47,410 nucleotides of DNA from an uncultured Oscillospiraceae bacterium (GTDB lineage: Bacteria; Bacillota; Clostridia; Oscillospirales; Oscillospiraceae), in assembly GCA_947599875.1 (NCBI GenBank), contig CANQFV010000019.1, forward strand, positions 1 to 47,410, read 5' to 3'. The notes below the pieces were generated by a model. It was not told the origin of the DNA. It was given only the letters and a program-made list of their open reading frames with translations, and did no database searches. Position numbers and translations under genes: made by a program. This document shows positions 40,791 to 47,410 of the stretch, one piece after another (positions within the stretch are counted from its first letter, which is position 1; every line of letters starts with the position of its first letter).

Positions 40791-40908
40791 GCGAGATGCC
40801 GCCGGATAATATTAGAATCAAGTTTTTAATCTGTGTGGAAAAAACCCTTTAGATTTTCCCACAGACTGATTGGCAAGACAACATCAAGCAAGGAGATAGA
40901 CAAAACAC

Positions 40909-43575
40909 ATGAAACCTTATGGCCTTAACGAGCTTCGGGAGATGTTCCTCAAATTTTTTGAGTCCAAGGGGCATCTGCGCCTCCCCTCCTTCTCCCTGAT
41001 CCCCCAGAACGACGCGTCACTGCTGCTCATCAACTCCGGCATGGCGCCGATGAAGCCCTTCTTCACCGGCGAGCAGGAGCCGCCCCGGCACCGGGTCACC
41101 ACCTGCCAGAAGTGCATCCGCACCGGAGATATTGAGAATATCGGCCACACGGCCCGCCACGGCACCTATTTTGAGATGCTGGGCAACTTCTCCTTCGGGG
41201 ATTACTTTAAAAAGGAGGCCATCCCCTGGGCGTGGGAGTTCCTCACAAGCCCGGAGTGGGTGGGACTGGATCCCGACAGGCTCTATCCCTCCGTCTTTGC
41301 CGGGGACGACATGACGCCCGCCGACGACGAGGCGTATGCCATCTGGCGGGACGTGGTGGGCGTTCCGGAGGACCACATCGTCCGCTTCGGGCGGGAGGAC
41401 AACTTCTGGGAACACGGCTCCGGCCCCTGCGGCCCCTGCTCCGAGATCTACTACGACCGGGGCGTGGAGTGGGGCTGCGGCAAGCCCGACTGCCATGTGG
41501 GGTGCGACTGCGACAGGTTCATCGAGGTCTGGAATGTGGTGTTCTCCCAGTTTGACAACGACGGCGAGGGCCACTACACGGAGCTGAAGCAGAAGAATAT
41601 CGACACCGGCATGGGCCTGGAGCGCCTGGCCTGCGTGTGCCAGAACGTGGCCAGTCTCTTTGATGTGGACACCGTGATGCGCATCACGGGCACGGTCAGC
41701 TCCATAACCCACGCCCACTACGGGGAGAGCCACGAAAAGGACGTGTCCCTCCGGGTCATCACTGACCACATCCGCTCCTCCGTCTTTATGATCTGCGACG
41801 GGGTCCTGCCCTCCAACGAGGGGCGTGGATACGTCCTGCGCAGGCTCTTGCGGCGGGCCGCCCGGCACGGACGGCTTTTAGGGGTGACGGAGCCGTTCCT
41901 CTACCAGGTGGTGGACACGGTGGTTCAGGAGAACGAGGGCCACTATCCGGAGCTTCGGGAGCGGCACGACTATATCAAGCGCGTCATCCGGGTGGAGGAG
42001 GAGAGCTTCTCCAAGACCATCGACGGCGGCATCCGCATTTTCAACGATATGCTGGCCCTCCACAAGGAGCGGGGGGAGACGGTGTTCTCCGGCGAGGACG
42101 CCTTCAAGCTCTACGACACCTACGGCTTCCCCATCGACCTGACCCGGGAGATGGTGGAGGAGCAGGGCATGAGCGTGGACGAGGACGCCTTCAAGGCACA
42201 GATGGAGGAACAGCGCCAGCGGGCCAGGAAGGCCCGGGAGGCCCTGGGCGATCTGGGCTGGGCCGGCGTGGAGTTCGGCAAGGACGTGCCGGAGACCAGC
42301 TTTGTGGGGTACACCCAGAACGCCATTGACGACGCCCGCGTCGTGGCCCTGGTGGTGGAAAACGAGCAGGCCGAGGAGCTGATGCCCGGCGTTGAGGGCA
42401 TCGCCGTTTTGGACAGGACCCCCTTCTACGCCGAGATGGGCGGCCAGGTGGGGGATCGGGGACGCCTCACCGCCGGGGATATGACCTTTGAGGTCACGGA
42501 TGTGCAGAAGAACAAGGGCGGAAAGTATATGCACTACGGCAAGGTGATCTCCGGCTGTCTGAAGCTGGGGGACACCGTCACCGCCCAGATCGATACCGCC
42601 AGGCGCGAGGCCATCAAACGCGCCCACTCCGCCACGCACCTTTTGAACGCCGCCCTCCGGCAGGTTCTGGGGGATCACGTCCACCAGGCCGGATCCCTGG
42701 TGGAGCCGGACAGGCTGCGCTTTGACTTCACCCACTTCGCCCCCCTGTCCGGGGAGGAGCTTCTCCGGGTGGCGGACATCGTGAACCGGGAGATCCTCAC
42801 CGGCGACGCCATCACCACCCAGGAGCTTCCCATCGAGGAGGCCAGACGCCTGGGGGCGCAGGCGCTCTTCGGGGAGAAGTACGGGGATGTCGTCCGGGTG
42901 GTCACAATGGGCGACGGCTTCTCCGTGGAGTTCTGCGGCGGCACCCACGAGGATCTTGTCTCCAAGGTGGGGCCGTTCCGCATCACCAGTGAATTCTCTG
43001 TGGCCTCCGGCGTGCGGCGCATCGAGGCCATCACGGGGCTTGAGTATTTTAAGGAGAACGAGCGGGTGAACCGCATCCTTTTAGAGGCGGCCAACGCCAT
43101 GAAGACCTCCCCCTTTGAGCTGGTGGACAAGCTCCGGGCCAACCAGGAGGAGGTGCGGAAGCTCCACCGGGACATTGACTCCCTCCAGGACAAGCTGCGC
43201 TCCGGCGAGATCGGCCAGTTCCTGGCCTCCGCCAAGCATGTGGGCGATCTCCATGTGGTGACGGTCAGCCGCCGCAGTCTCTCCCCCGACGAGCTTAGGC
43301 GCTTCGGCGACATGCTCCGGGATCGGGATCCCGCCGTGGTGGCCGTCATCGCCAGCGTGGACGGGGAGAAGCTCACCTTCCAGGCCGTCTGCGGCAAGGA
43401 CGCGGTGGCAAGGGGCGTGAAGGCCGGGGATATCATAAAGGCCGTCTGCGCCATCTGCGGCGGAAAGGGCGGCGGGAGACCCGACTCCGCTATGGGCGGC
43501 GGGAAGGATGTCCTGATGCTGGATGACGCCCTGGCGGCGGTGGATAACTTCGTAGCCGAGAAGCTGGGGATATGA
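40909..43575 (+). CDS. alaS: Alanyl-tRNA synthetase
   Basis: This cytoplasmic class II synthetase charges tRNA-Ala. The 888-residue length is normal. The catalytic domain has the N-terminal ELREMFLKFFESKGH and HGTYFEMLGNFSFGDYFK; the editing domain has the zinc/editing motifs HSATH and CGGTH; a C-terminal DHHA1 domain with GGKGGGRPDSAMGGG closes the protein. The ribosome site AAGGAG is about 12 bases from the ATG, a little long. No T-box leader is evident. It overlaps the next gene by 4 bases. Confidence 0.98.
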   Translation: MKPYGLNELREMFLKFFESKGHLRLPSFSLIPQNDASLLLINSGMAPMKPFFTGEQEPPRHRVTTCQKCIRTGDIENIGHTARHGTYFEMLGNFSFGDYFKKEAIPWAWEFLTSPEWVGLDPDRLYPSVFAGDDMTPADDEAYAIWRDVVGVPEDHIVRFGREDNFWEHGSGPCGPCSEIYYDRGVEWGCGKPDCHVGCDCDRFIEVWNVVFSQFDNDGEGHYTELKQKNIDTGMGLERLACVCQNVASLFDVDTVMRITGTVSSITHAHYGESHEKDVSLRVITDHIRSSVFMICDGVLPSNEGRGYVLRRLLRRAARHGRLLGVTEPFLYQVVDTVVQENEGHYPELRERHDYIKRVIRVEEESFSKTIDGGIRIFNDMLALHKERGETVFSGEDAFKLYDTYGFPIDLTREMVEEQGMSVDEDAFKAQMEEQRQRARKAREALGDLGWAGVEFGKDVPETSFVGYTQNAIDDARVVALVVENEQAEELMPGVEGIAVLDRTPFYAEMGGQVGDRGRLTAGDMTFEVTDVQKNKGGKYMHYGKVISGCLKLGDTVTAQIDTARREAIKRAHSATHLLNAALRQVLGDHVHQAGSLVEPDRLRFDFTHFAPLSGEELLRVADIVNREILTGDAITTQELPIEEARRLGAQALFGEKYGDVVRVVTMGDGFSVEFCGGTHEDLVSKVGPFRITSEFSVASGVRRIEAITGLEYFKENERVNRILLEAANAMKTSPFELVDKLRANQEEVRKLHRDIDSLQDKLRSGEIGQFLASAKHVGDLHVVTVSRRSLSPDELRRFGDMLRDRDPAVVAVIASVDGEKLTFQAVCGKDAVARGVKAGDIIKAVCAICGGKGGGRPDSAMGGGKDVLMLDDALAAVDNFVAEKLGI

Positions 43576-44114
43576 GTACAAGGGAGGATTTAAAGCGCCT
43601 GCGGGCCCTGTCCATCGACCTATCCACCCTGGGGCTGGAGCAAGGGGGGCCGGAGCCGGTATCATACTTCTGCACCCCCGTGGGGGCGGAGCCGGTGGGC
43701 GCTATCGGCTGTGACGGCGTCCACTTCGTCCTCCTGCCGGGGGACGAGCGGGTGTTCTGCGTGGACCCCAGCATGGGGAAGATCGGGACCTTCGTGCTGC
43801 CGGTGGGGGAAGACCTATGTCAGTTCCTGTCCTTCGTGCTGTACTGTCGGGACGCCAACCCCATCTCCCAGATCTGGTGGATGACCGAGGAGCGGTTCCG
43901 GAACCTGCTGCGGGAAGACGCGGAGGCGTCCTGGCCGGGATGCGAGGCGTTTTTCGCGAAGAAGGACGCGGCCCTGGCCGCCGTGGCGGCGGCGTTCGAC
44001 TTGACGCCGGATGACCCCTTTGAAAAGGTCAAGGCCATGCAGGCCGCCTTCGACCCGTCCGTGTTGAAATACTCCGATGAATATTACGACGTACTCGGTC
44101 TTGAAAGGGAGTAA
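43572..44114 (+). CDS. Hypothetical protein (180 aa) coupled to alaS
   Basis: I do not recognise a family. The ATG overlaps the alaS stop (ATGA), so it is translated together with alaS. The product is soluble and acidic, without a signal peptide. It has a central strand-rich part (GAIGCDGVHFVLLPGDERVFCVDPSMG) and a helical C-terminal half with Trp-rich ISQIWWMTEERF and FFAKKDAALAAVAAAFDL. The general pattern recalls SMI1/KNR4-type proteins with an FCVDP strand, but this is only a resemblance. It lies before the cupin and HIT genes with 5-base and 2-base gaps, making one operon. Confidence 0.85.
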   Translation: MSTREDLKRLRALSIDLSTLGLEQGGPEPVSYFCTPVGAEPVGAIGCDGVHFVLLPGDERVFCVDPSMGKIGTFVLPVGEDLCQFLSFVLYCRDANPISQIWWMTEERFRNLLREDAEASWPGCEAFFAKKDAALAAVAAAFDLTPDDPFEKVKAMQAAFDPSVLKYSDEYYDVLGLERE

Positions 44115-44119
44115 ATATC

Positions 44120-44461
44120 ATGAAAATTGACTTCACCGCCGTTCCGGAGCAGCGCATTGACGGCTTCAAGGGCGGCGCGGGGCTTTTTGAGCCCCGGATG
44201 GTCACGGATGAGAACAACAAGATCATGACCGCCACCCTGGCCCCCGGTGCCTATATCGGTTCGCACACCCACGAGGGGAACAGCGAAATCGTTTACATTT
44301 TAGAGGGCGAGGCCGTCATGGTCTGCGACGGCCTGCGGGAGGTTCTGAATCCCGGCGACGCCAGCTACTGCCCCGAGGGCCACACCCACAGCCTGAGAAA
44401 CGAGTCCGACAAGCCCCTGCGGTTCTTCGCCGTGGTGCCGGAACACATGAAAGGAGAATAA
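44120..44461 (+). CDS. Cupin-domain protein
   Basis: The 113-residue single-domain cupin has the two conserved motifs: GSHTHEGNSEIVYILEGE (His49, His51, Glu56) and the second with PEGHTHSLRN (His88 or His90). These residues normally bind one divalent metal. Small stand-alone cupins act as isomerases, dioxygenases or ligand-binding proteins; nothing here identifies the substrate. The ribosome site is in the end of the preceding gene (GAAAGGGAG). Confidence 0.93.
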   Translation: MKIDFTAVPEQRIDGFKGGAGLFEPRMVTDENNKIMTATLAPGAYIGSHTHEGNSEIVYILEGEAVMVCDGLREVLNPGDASYCPEGHTHSLRNESDKPLRFFAVVPEHMKGE

Positions 44462-44463
44462 CC

Positions 44464-44826
44464 ATGTCCGACGTTCTCAAATACGACGACAACTGCCTCT
44501 TCTGCAAGATCATCAAGGGGGACATCCCCTCCACCAAGGTCTACGAGGATGCGCTGTGCTGCGCCTTCCGGGACATCGCCCCCCAGGCCCCCACCCACAT
44601 CCTTGTGGTGCCCAAGGCGCACATCCAGTCCGTGGCGGAGGTCAACGGCGGGAACGAGGCCTTAGTTGGCCACATCTTCACCGTCATCGCCAGGATCGCG
44701 GCCCAGGAGGGCCTCACCGGCGGCTACCGGGTCATCTCCAACTGCGGCCCCGACGCCTGCCAGTCGGTGCCCCATCTGCACTTCCACATCCTGGGCGGCG
44801 CCAAGCTGGGCGAGCGGATGGGCTGA
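44464..44826 (+). CDS. HIT family (HINT-like) nucleotide hydrolase
   Basis: The 120-residue protein has the histidine triad HLHFHILGG (His104, His106, His108), which hydrolyses nucleoside phosphoramidates or acyl-adenylates such as those leaking from aminoacyl-tRNA synthetases. An N-terminal C-x2-C (Cys11, Cys14) may bind zinc with His residues. The family start CLFCKIIKGDIPS is evident. GGAG lies just before the start. Its presence in an operon with alaS and next to metG fits a role in clearing aminoacyl-AMP, which is inference. Confidence 0.95.
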   Translation: MSDVLKYDDNCLFCKIIKGDIPSTKVYEDALCCAFRDIAPQAPTHILVVPKAHIQSVAEVNGGNEALVGHIFTVIARIAAQEGLTGGYRVISNCGPDACQSVPHLHFHILGGAKLGERMG

Positions 44827-44908
44827 ATAGGCGCTCCTTCCCCTCCCCCTCCGCCTGAGGGACGGACGGGAGGCGGTTTGGGAGCTTTAAAGTTATACCG
44901 CAAATGGA

Positions 44909-44937
44909 TTGCCGTTTCCCGCAAAAACTGTTACAAT
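44909..44937 (+). promoter_or_regulatory. Promoter of metG
   Basis: TTGCCG (44909-44914), a 17-base spacer and TACAAT (44932-44937), 33 bases before the metG start codon. Confidence 0.75.
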
Positions 44938-44970
44938 GAGAAAAGATTTACCATTCAGGAGGTACACCAC

Positions 44971-46917
44971 ATGAGTAAAGGAAAATTCTACCTTTCCACC
45001 GCCATCGCCTATGCTTCAGGCAAGCCGCACATCGGCAACACCTATGAGATCGTGCTGGCCGACGCCATATGCCGTTTCAAGCGAATGGAGGGCTATGACG
45101 TGTACTTCCAGACCGGCACCGACGAACACGGCCAGAAGATCCAGGAGAAGGCCGAGGCGGCCGGTGTGACGCCGCAGGCCTTTGTGGACGGCACCGCCGG
45201 GGAGATCCGGCGCATCTGGGATCTGATGAACACCAGCTACGACAGGTTTGTGCGCACCACGGACCCCGAGCATGAGCGGAAGATCCAGGATATCTTTGAG
45301 CGGATGCTCCGGAGCGGCGACATCTACAAGAGCAAATACGAGGGGTGGTACTGCACCCCCTGCGAGTCCTTCTGGACGGAGAGCCAGCTTGTGGATCACA
45401 AGTGTCCCGACTGCGGGCGGGAGGTAAAGTGGGCCGAGGAGGAGGCGTATTTCTTCCGCCTCTCCAAGTACACCCAGCCCCTGATGAAGTACATTGAGGA
45501 GCATCCGGACTTTATCCAGCCCGAGGCCCGGAAGAACGAGATGATCAACAACTTCCTAAAGCCGGGTCTTCAGGATCTGTGCGTCTCCCGCACCAGCTTC
45601 ACCTGGGGCATCCCGGTGAAGTCCGATCCCAAGCATGTGGTCTATGTGTGGCTGGACGCCCTGTTCAACTACGCCACCTTCCCGGGGCTGGAGGTAAACG
45701 GGGACGCCTGCGGCGAGACGTTTGAAAAGTTCTGGCCGGCGGATGTCCACCTGATCGGCAAGGACATTTTGCGCTTCCACACCCTCTACTGGCCGGCGTT
45801 CCTCATGTCCCTGGGTCTGCCCCTCCCCAAGCAGGTCTTTGGGCATCCCTGGCTTCTGATGAGCGACGGGAAGATGTCCAAGTCCAAGGGCAACGTGCTG
45901 TACGCCGACGACCTGGTGGAGCTGTACGGGGTGGACGCGGTGCGCTACTACGTCCTCCACGAGATGCCCTTCGCCTCCGACGGCACCATGACCCACGACC
46001 TCCTCATTGAGCGGATCAACTCTGACCTTGCCAACATCCTGGGGAACCTGGTGAACCGCACGGTGTCCATGCAGAACAAGTATTTTGACGGCGTGGTCGG
46101 CTCCAACGCCAACTTGGAACCGGTGGACGCGGAGCTGATGGAGCTGGCCCTCCAGACGCCTGTGAGGTGCGCGGAGAAGATGGCGTCCCTCCATGTGGCC
46201 GACGCCATTGACGAGATCTTCACCCTCCTGCGCCGGGCCAACAAGTATGTGGACGAGACCCAGCCCTGGATCCTGGGCAGGAGCGAGGAGACGCGCCCCC
46301 GCCTGGCCACTGTCCTTTACAACCTGACGGAGACGGTGCGCTTTGCCGCCACGCTTTTAAGGCCCTTCCTCCCCGGCACGGCGGATCGGATCTTCGCCCA
46401 GCTCAACCTGCCCGTGTCCTCCTGGGACAGCCTCTCCACCTTCGGCGCCATACCGGAGGGACACAAAATCGGCGCGCCGGAGATCCTCTTCGCCCGCATC
46501 GACCCGGCCAAGAAGGCCCAGGAGATCGAGGCCTTCTACGCCGCCAAAAATCCCGCCCCCAAGACGGATCCCATCCTCCCCGAGGTGACCATCGACGACT
46601 TTGCCAAGTGCGACATGCGCGTGTGCAAGGTTCTGGCCTGTGAGAATGTGAAGAAGTCCCAGCGGCTTTTGAAATTCACCCTGGACGACGGCTCCGGGAC
46701 GCCCCGGCAGATCCTGTCCGGCATCGCCCAGTTCTACAAGCCGGAGGAGCTGGTGGGCAAGACGGTGGCGGCGATCCTCAATCTCCCCACCCGTAAGATG
46801 ATGGGCCTGGACTCCAACGGGATGCTCATCTCCGCCGCCCGCGAGGAGGACGGCAAGGAGAAGCTCCACCTGCTGATGCTGGACGACGCCATCCCCGCGG
46901 GATATAAGCTGTGCTAA
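44971..46917 (+). CDS. metG: Methionyl-tRNA synthetase
   Basis: This class I synthetase charges initiator and elongator tRNA-Met. In the 648-residue product, the HIGH-type signature appears as PHIGN, the zinc-knuckle cysteines are in YCTPCESF and HKCPDCG, and the KMSKSKGN loop is intact. A C-terminal OB-fold tRNA-binding domain (from about residue 545, with FAKCDMRVCKVLACE) completes the long dimeric form. The start at 44971 has AGGAGG 8 bases upstream; the upstream frame is not credible. It has its own promoter and is followed by a strong terminator. Confidence 0.98.
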   Translation: MSKGKFYLSTAIAYASGKPHIGNTYEIVLADAICRFKRMEGYDVYFQTGTDEHGQKIQEKAEAAGVTPQAFVDGTAGEIRRIWDLMNTSYDRFVRTTDPEHERKIQDIFERMLRSGDIYKSKYEGWYCTPCESFWTESQLVDHKCPDCGREVKWAEEEAYFFRLSKYTQPLMKYIEEHPDFIQPEARKNEMINNFLKPGLQDLCVSRTSFTWGIPVKSDPKHVVYVWLDALFNYATFPGLEVNGDACGETFEKFWPADVHLIGKDILRFHTLYWPAFLMSLGLPLPKQVFGHPWLLMSDGKMSKSKGNVLYADDLVELYGVDAVRYYVLHEMPFASDGTMTHDLLIERINSDLANILGNLVNRTVSMQNKYFDGVVGSNANLEPVDAELMELALQTPVRCAEKMASLHVADAIDEIFTLLRRANKYVDETQPWILGRSEETRPRLATVLYNLTETVRFAATLLRPFLPGTADRIFAQLNLPVSSWDSLSTFGAIPEGHKIGAPEILFARIDPAKKAQEIEAFYAAKNPAPKTDPILPEVTIDDFAKCDMRVCKVLACENVKKSQRLLKFTLDDGSGTPRQILSGIAQFYKPEELVGKTVAAILNLPTRKMMGLDSNGMLISAAREEDGKEKLHLLMLDDAIPAGYKLC

Positions 46918-46928
46918 ATAACTGGCGG

Positions 46929-46970
46929 AAAAGGCCCTCGATTTCTCTGACGAGAAATCGAGGGCCTTTT
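46929..46970 (+). terminator. Strong rho-independent terminator after metG
   Basis: A perfect 19-bp stem (46929-46947 with 46952-46970) with a 4-base loop, beginning AAAA and ending TTTT, lies 11 bases after the stop codon. Confidence 0.88.
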
Positions 46971-46980
46971 CCTGCCAAGG

Positions 46981-47125
46981 GGGTGCGTGCGGAAGAGGGG
47001 GCGTGAATTCTGCAGAATTCACGCCCCCTCTTCCTGCTGCCGCGCTGTGCGCACGGCCCGGAGGGCCGCACACTTGCGCGGCAAGAGGGATTTTTTCCAA
47101 GGCACATGTCCTTGGAAAAAATATT
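46981..47125 (-). repeat. Family B three-hairpin repeat, copy B5 (inverted)
   Basis: AGAGGGGGCGTGAATTC pairs perfectly with its complement around TGCA, then GCCGCGC/GCGCGGC with inner GCGCACGGCCC/GGGCCGCACAC, then CCAAGG/CCTTGG around CACATGT. Apart from the first arm it is almost identical to B3. Confidence 0.86.
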
Positions 47126-47156
47126 GAAATAGAGGAGTGGGACGGGGGTTGTCCGG

Positions 47157-47410
47157 TGTCCGTAAGAGTCCCCCTGTAGGGGCCGATGACCTCATCGGCC
47201 CGGGCGGGTTGGGTGACAGAGCGGTTGCGTTAAGATAGAAAACTTTATAATTTGCCGTAGGGGCCGCCGCCCACGGCGGCCCGTGTCGCGATGATTGAGG
47301 GCGGTATAATAAACGGGGAAGGGCAGCGTCATGCGTCTACGGGCAGCCGGTGTGACACGGGGACGGTTCCTTAGTCACACCAGTGTGCGCACTGGTGGTA
47401 CAAAGAAACC
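47157..47410 (+). repeat. Family D copy D2 plus truncated family A hairpin A7
   Basis: This stretch repeats 400-655 in the same orientation with few differences (for example CATGGAAAATTTTAAAA against GATAGAAAACTTTATAA in the linker). It ends inside the A hairpin at the window edge. Confidence 0.87.

Noticed and set aside
40791-40908. Possible T-box riboswitch upstream of alaS
   Set aside because: The leader has only a short imperfect hairpin, no TGGNACC-type T-box sequence and no terminator/antiterminator pair. It is too short after repeat B4.
1-47410. rRNA and tRNA genes
   Set aside because: No tRNA cloverleaf or rRNA signature was noticed in the gaps, which are filled with hairpin repeats; a covariance-model scan would be needed to exclude a missed small RNA.

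Overview
The window looks like a chromosomal segment of a high-GC member of the Bacillota, most likely a gut-type clostridium of the Oscillospiraceae (Oscillibacter/Flavonifractor-like). This is inferred from the Firmicutes-type genes and gene order (SpoVB-like flippase, mazG, hup, rqcP; a DnaD-type replication protein beside a DnaC/DnaI helicase loader; mltG near alaS), Gram-positive lipoproteins, S-layer homology and NlpC/P60 wall proteins, and dense palindromic intergenic repeats. No rRNA, tRNA, CRISPR array, phage gene or intact transposase was recognised.

Layout. 1-1025 is a repeat-rich spacer. 1026-3700 is a minus-strand metal-efflux operon (ArsR/SmtB repressor, free-standing HMA chaperone, P1B ATPase) with a clear promoter and operator. 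3875-5163 is a plus-strand pair: a small unknown protein and a secreted SH3b-NlpC/P60 hydrolase. 5464-22895, all minus strand, is the most distinctive region: three complete OmpR-type two-component systems (TCS1 11506-13394, TCS2 17523-19414, TCS3 20948-22842) interleaved with six paralogous lipoproteins and one ABC-2 type exporter. 23592-26120 is a minus-strand nifS-nadA-nifU operon (quinolinate/NAD synthesis with its Fe-S assembly proteins), divergent from a small unknown ORF, the NADH-sensing repressor rex and an SLH protein (to 28446). 29278-36247 is minus strand: AI-2E family transporter, rqcP, hup, mazG, SpoVB-like flippase, then dnaI/dnaC and dnaD. 36387-46970 is plus strand: TagA/WecG glycosyltransferase, DJ-1 family protein, 5-formyl-THF cyclo-ligase, mltG, alaS, an unknown protein, cupin, HIT protein and metG. 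A 44-residue cysteine-rich membrane peptide lies on the minus strand at 38464-38598.

The candidate new system is the 8.6-22.9 kb array. Each of the three response-regulator genes and the first lipoprotein gene downstream of each TCS is preceded by a pair of 11-bp-period direct repeats at a fixed distance from a -10 box. The repeat is the same at the two sites of one TCS and differs between TCSs. This predicts three insulated, autoregulated circuits, each controlling its own lipoprotein(s): TCS1 drives the lipoprotein at 10048, and perhaps by read-through a second lipoprotein plus the ABC exporter; TCS2 drives three lipoproteins in tandem; TCS3 drives one. All six lipoproteins share a C-x-[KR]-P-[DE]-C-x-H-x(4,5)-C motif near the start of the mature chain and beta-propeller-like repeats.

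Intergenic DNA carries at least four families of palindromic repeats (called A, B, C and D here, with a side arm F). Family B consists of three consecutive hairpins in which arm sequences change between copies while pairing is kept. Copies of B-F bracket the nifS-to-SLH segment as inverted repeats, and near-identical D-A repeats lie at both ends of the window.
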